Positions 60,568 through 64,000 of a DNA stretch of 64,000 nt are shown here, one piece after another. The stretch is from Kitasatospora sp. NBC_01287. GTDB taxonomy: Bacteria; Actinomycetota; Actinomycetes; Streptomycetales; Streptomycetaceae. The DNA lies in NCBI RefSeq assembly GCF_026340565.1, contig NZ_JAPEPB010000001.1:7352001-7416000 (forward strand), in the 5' to 3' direction. The notes beneath the pieces are model-generated. The model was not told the DNA's origin. It saw only the letters and a program-made list of their open reading frames with translations, and did no database searches. Made by a program: the position numbers and the translations under genes. How positions within the stretch are numbered: the stretch's first letter is position 1; every line of letters begins with the position of its first letter.

Positions 60568-62181
60568 ATGACTTCAGCCATACGACGCGCGCCCGGGAGA
60601 CTGGCGGTCCTCGGATGCGCGGCCCTGGTCGCCACCACGCTGGCCGGCTGCGGTTCGGTCAAGTCCATCGCCGGCGGCGGCAGCACCGCGATCACCATGG
60701 GGACCATCAACGTCACCAGCGTGATCGACCCGGCCGGCGCCTACGACGTCGGCTCCTGGATGATCCTGGACAACACCTTCCAGGGCCTGTTCCGCTTCCC
60801 GGCCGGTGCCACCTCCCCGCAGCCGGACGCCGCCCAGTCCTGCGACTTCAGCACGGACGGGCTGACCTACCACTGCGTGCTGCGCAAGGGTCTGACCTTC
60901 TCCAACGGCCACCCGCTGACCGCGCAGGACGTGGTCTTCTCGATGGACCGGATGAAGAAGATCAACGACCCGAACGGCCCGTCGGTGCTCTTCAGCACGG
61001 TCAAGTCGGTCGAGGCCCCGGACGACAGCAACGTGCTCTTCCACCTGAGCGAGCCGGACGCGGTGCTGCCCGACAAGCTGGCCAGCGGCGCCGGCTCGAT
61101 CGTGGACCACGCCGTCTTCCCGGCCGACAAGGAACTGTCCAACGACAAGCTGGTCGGCTCCGGTCCTTACAAGATCGACTCGGTGGACGAGAACACCGCC
61201 CCGGACGGCTCCAAGTCGCCCAGCAAGATCACCCTGTCGGCGAACAGCAAGTACCAGGGTGACTAGAAGCTCAACAACTCCAAGTTCGTGGTCCGCTTCT
61301 TCACCCAGCCCGACCAGTTGAAGAGCGCCCTGGACAGCGGCGCGGTCGACCTGACCGACAACAGCCTGGACCCGAAGGTCGCCGCCCAGCTGCAGGCCGC
61401 CCAGCTCTCCGGCACCGGCTCGTACAAGGTCGCCGAGGCCGACGGCGGGGACGCCGGGTTCATGGTCTTCAACACCAAGGACCAGACCACCGGCCAGGTC
61501 GCCGTGCGCCAGGCCGTGGCCCAGATGCTCGACCGCGAGAAGATCGCCACCGACGTCTACGCGGAGACCGTGCAGGCGCTCTACTCGGTGATCCCGCAGG
61601 GCATGGGCGGCCACAACACCGCCTTCTTCGACAAGTACGGCCAGCCCGACGTCACCAAGGCCAAGGCCATCCTGGCCGCCGCCAAGATCCCCACCCCGGT
61701 CAAGTTCACCCTCAGCTTCACCGGGGCCGGCGCCCCGGTCGCCGAGGCCAACGAGATCAAGAGCCAGCTGGCGGCCGGCGGGCTGTTCGACGTGACGGTC
61801 AAGCAGGTTGCCGACTGGGCGACCTACAAGAAGGGCTGGGGGGACGGCAGCTACCAGGCCTACAACGTCGGCTGGAGTGCCGACTACCCGGACCCCGAGG
61901 ACTTCGTCGCGCCGCTGGTGGTCGACGGCGGGACCTTCCACAACGGCTTCGACGACCCGGTGATCAGCCAGCAGCTGCTGCCGCAGACCCAGCGCCAGGC
62001 CGACCGCACGCAGGCCGCCAGCACCTTCGGCACCATCCAGAACCAGCTGGCCACCGAGGTCCCGATGCTGCCGCTGTTCCAGAGCAAGTCGCTCTACGTG
62101 GCGCACGAGGACATCACCGGCATGGAGGCGACCGTGGACTCCACCGGGATCTTCCGGTTCGCCGACATCGGCCGCAGCTGA
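60568..62181 (+). pseudogene. ABC transporter solute-binding lipoprotein (family 5), interrupted by an amber codon
   Basis: Starts MTSAIRRAPGRLAVLGCAAL at 60568 with GGAGAAGGA upstream. Lipobox LAGC at about residue 29. A family 5 (oligopeptide-type) binding protein: SNGHPLTAQDVVFSMDRMKK, GSGPYKIDSVDENTAPDG, then after NSKYQGD a TAG at 61264-61266. The same frame continues KLNNSKFVVRFFTQPDQLKS and runs to a normal end at 62181 (537 codons in total). The part after the stop has family blocks (DREKIATDVYAE, NVGWSADYPDPED). Either a nonsense mutation, a sequencing error or read-through. No permease genes follow. Confidence 0.85.
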
Positions 62182-62236
62182 CCCGTCGTCAGTAGCTGAC
62201 CTGTCGTCAGCGCCGGCCCGGCGCGCCGCCGGCACC

Positions 62237-62284
62237 CGACGGGCCGTGCGACCAGCGGAGTTCCGCCGGTCGCACGGCCCGTCG
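62237..62284. terminator. Strong terminator between convergent genes
   Basis: 17-bp perfect stem CGACGGGCCGTGCGACC / GGTCGCACGGCCCGTCG, with a smaller GCGGA/TCCGC stem in the loop. Serves the lipoprotein gene and the response-regulator gene. Confidence 0.85.
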
Positions 62285-62327
62285 TCGGTCGGTGGCGGTG
62301 GGCGGCGGTTCCGCGCCGCCGCGCTGC

Positions 62328-62999
62328 CTACAGGGCCCCCGGCCGCACCAGCCCGCTCTCGTAGGCGAAGACGGCGGCCTGCACCCGGTCGCGCAGGCCC
62401 AGCTTGGTCAGCACATGGCCCACGTGCGTCTTCACCGTGGTCTCGCTGACGAACAGCTCGGCCGCGATCTCCGCGTTCGACAGGCCCTTGGCCACCAGGC
62501 GCAGCACCTCCATCTCCCGCTCGGTCAGCGTGGTCAGCGCCGGTGAGGGCGCCTCCTCGCCGGAGGGCAGCCGGGTGGCGTACATGTCGAGCAGGCGGCG
62601 GGTGATCGAGGGCGCCAGCATCGCGGCCCCGTCGGCCACCACCCGGATCGCCTGCACCAGCTCCTCGGCCGGCACGTCCTTGAGCAGGAACCCGCTGGCC
62701 CCGGCCCGCAGCGCCTCCACCACGTACTCGTCCAGGTCGAAGGTGGTCAGCACCAGGACCTTCGCCGGGCCGTCCCGCCCGGGGCCGACGATCCGCCTGG
62801 TCGCCTCCACCCCGTCCATCCGGGGCATCCGGATGTCCATCAGCACCACATCGGGCTGCAGCGCCCGGACCTGCTCCAGCGCCTGCTGACCGTCCCCGGC
62901 CTCGCCGACCACCACCAGATCGGCCTCGGCCTCCAGAATCATCCGGAAGCCGGTACGCAGCAGTGGCTGGTCGTCGACCAGCAGCACTCGGATCGCCAC
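62328..62999 (-). CDS. NarL/LuxR-type response regulator
   Basis: 223 residues; GTG at 62999 overlaps the RecB-like stop by 1 base (TAGTG). Receiver domain with acidic pair Asp9-Asp10, phosphoacceptor Asp55 (VVLMDIRMP), Thr and Lys switch residues (LTTFD, FLLKD). C-terminal LuxR HTH LTEREMEVLRLVAKGLSNAE and VSETTVKTHVGHVLTKLGLR. A DNA-binding two-component regulator; no histidine kinase gene is in the window. Translationally coupled to a nuclease, an odd partner. Confidence 0.93.
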   Translation of the reverse strand: MAIRVLLVDDQPLLRTGFRMILEAEADLVVVGEAGDGQQALEQVRALQPDVVLMDIRMPRMDGVEATRRIVGPGRDGPAKVLVLTTFDLDEYVVEALRAGASGFLLKDVPAEELVQAIRVVADGAAMLAPSITRRLLDMYATRLPSGEEAPSPALTTLTEREMEVLRLVAKGLSNAEIAAELFVSETTVKTHVGHVLTKLGLRDRVQAAVFAYESGLVRPGAL

Positions 63000-64000
63000 T
63001 AGGACTCCTTGCTCGTCGTGCTCGTCGTGCTCGTCAGGGTCTCTTGGCCCGCGGTCCCATCCGGCGGGCTCTGCTGCGCCGCGCTGTCCCGCGGGGCGCT
63101 CGTCTGGTGGGGCAGCACGGTGACCGGCAGCGGATAGGGCGGGGGAGTCCCGCCGAACTCCGGGCAGCTCGCCTGATGATCGCACCAGCCGCAGAGCCGG
63201 TTGCGCGTGGCCGGGAACTCCCCGCTGGCCACCGCGCGCCCGATCGTCTCCCAGAGCGCCAGCAGCTTGCGCTCCACCGCGCGCAGGTCGGCCTCGTCCG
63301 GGTCGTAGCTGACCACGTCCCCGCCGCCGCCCAGGTAGACCAGCTGCAGCCGCTTGGGGAGCACGCCCTTCCAGCGCCACACCACCAGGGCGTAGAACTT
63401 CATCTGGAACATCGCCTTGCCCTCGAAGTCCCGCGAGGGCGCTCGCCCGGTCTTGTAGTCCACCAGCCGCACCTCGCCGGTGGGCGCCACGTCGACCCGG
63501 TCGATGTAGCCGCGCAGCTTCAGGCCCGAGTCGAGCACGGTCTCCACGTACAGCTCGCGCTCCACCGGCTCCAGCCGGGTCGGGTCCTCCAGCCGGAACC
63601 ACTGGGCCAGCAGCTTCTCGGCGTCCGCCAGCCAGCGGGCCAGCTGCTCACCGGCTTCGCCGACAGCACTGCCGGGATCGACAACACCGACAGCACTGCC
63701 AGCGCTGCCAGCACTGCCGGCGCCGACAGCACTGCCGGCAGCGCCGGCCGGTGCCTGCGGGAACAGCTCCGCCAGCTCGGGGCGCTCGCCCAGCAGCCGC
63801 TCCCACTGCGGGCGCAGCAGCGCCAGGGCCCGCTCCGGGGTCCGCTCGGCAGCCGGGTGGTCGAAGAGCCGCTCCAGCACCGCGTGCACCAGGGTGCCGC
63901 GGGTGGCCGCCGGGCTGGGCGGCTCGGGCAGCTTGTCGATCACCCGCAGCCGGTAGAGCAGCGGGCAGGTCAGGAAGTCCCCGGCGCGCGAGGGCGAGAG
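62999..64000 (-). CDS. RecB-family nuclease with Fe-S cluster, 3' part
   Basis: The frame is open to the window edge (LSPSRAGDFLTCPLLYRLRV and on), so the N-terminal start is outside. A PD-(D/E)XK nuclease of the PDDEXK_1/AddB type: GTLVHAVLERLF (motif H), YIDRVDVAP and VRLVDYKTGRAP (catalytic D-x(n)-DYKTG). One cluster cysteine in FLTCPLLY pairs with the C-terminal CGWCDHQASCPEFG, making the four-cysteine Fe-S cap. An insert of Ala/Gly/Ser repeats (about 63650-63740) is low complexity. Likely a DNA repair or processing nuclease. Confidence 0.88.
   Translation of the reverse strand, partial: LSPSRAGDFLTCPLLYRLRVIDKLPEPPSPAATRGTLVHAVLERLFDHPAAERTPERALALLRPQWERLLGERPELAELFPQAPAGAAGSAVGAGSAGSAGSAVGVVDPGSAVGEAGEQLARWLADAEKLLAQWFRLEDPTRLEPVERELYVETVLDSGLKLRGYIDRVDVAPTGEVRLVDYKTGRAPSRDFEGKAMFQMKFYALVVWRWKGVLPKRLQLVYLGGGGDVVSYDPDEADLRAVERKLLALWETIGRAVASGEFPATRNRLCGWCDHQASCPEFGGTPPPYPLPVTVLPHQTSAPRDSAAQQSPPDGTAGQETLTSTTSTTSKES

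Overview
The window is high-GC actinobacterial chromosome, most likely Streptomyces or Kitasatospora. It carries chaplin genes (one with a sortase signal), the mycothiol gene mshC, an F420-type oxidoreductase, strong codon bias, frequent GTG/TTG starts and many 4-base stop/start overlaps. No database search was possible, so names rest on recognised motifs, length and gene order.

1-11.1 kb: the end of an SDR-type gene, a metallo-beta-lactamase-fold hydrolase behind a 26-bp palindrome, two small reverse ORFs sharing one frame, glutaminase, an EthD-type protein, and a 2411-residue LamG-repeat protein without a signal peptide. 11.1-12.6 kb is a mobile-DNA scrapyard: a 153-bp MITE-like element holding the tail of an ISL3-type transposase, a frameshifted ISKra4-type transposase end, a decayed three-repeat type I-E-like CRISPR relic and a serine-recombinase tail.

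12.8-31.0 kb is the most unusual part, an NTPase-rich conflict/defence-like island. One module is a Trypco1-like protein plus a trypsin-STAND-TPR protein. A second is an eight-gene reverse operon, nearly all genes overlapping by 4 bases: zinc-ribbon/vWA-like protein, P-loop GTPase, GAP1-like protein, Hsp70/actin-fold protein, membrane protein, radical-SAM activase, coiled-coil protein and double CbxX-type AAA+ ATPase. A divergent coiled-coil gene lies between the modules. Related recombinase tails, each containing a perfect palindrome whose arms have changed together, lie on both sides of the island (12.4 and 33.1 kb). The right one runs into the 3' end of a tRNA-Leu(GAG) gene. A beheaded TPR regulator and a HAD phosphatase sit just inside the right border.

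33.3-64 kb looks like conserved core: M20 peptidase, chpH- and chpC-like chaplins, a RecD-like pseudo-helicase coupled to an aldo/keto reductase, and the mshC neighbourhood (histidine phosphatase, DUF3090, SCO1664-like kinase-fold protein, mshC, slipin, PAC2 protein). These are followed by an SGNH hydrolase, an acetyltransferase, a ZTP-riboswitch-controlled AICAR formyltransferase, a phosphoesterase, a DsbA-fold protein, an esterase, metH, a HAD phosphatase, an ABC solute-binding lipoprotein broken by an in-frame amber codon, a LuxR-type response regulator and the 3' part of a RecB-type nuclease. Several convergent gene junctions hold short tandem repeats where a terminator would be expected.
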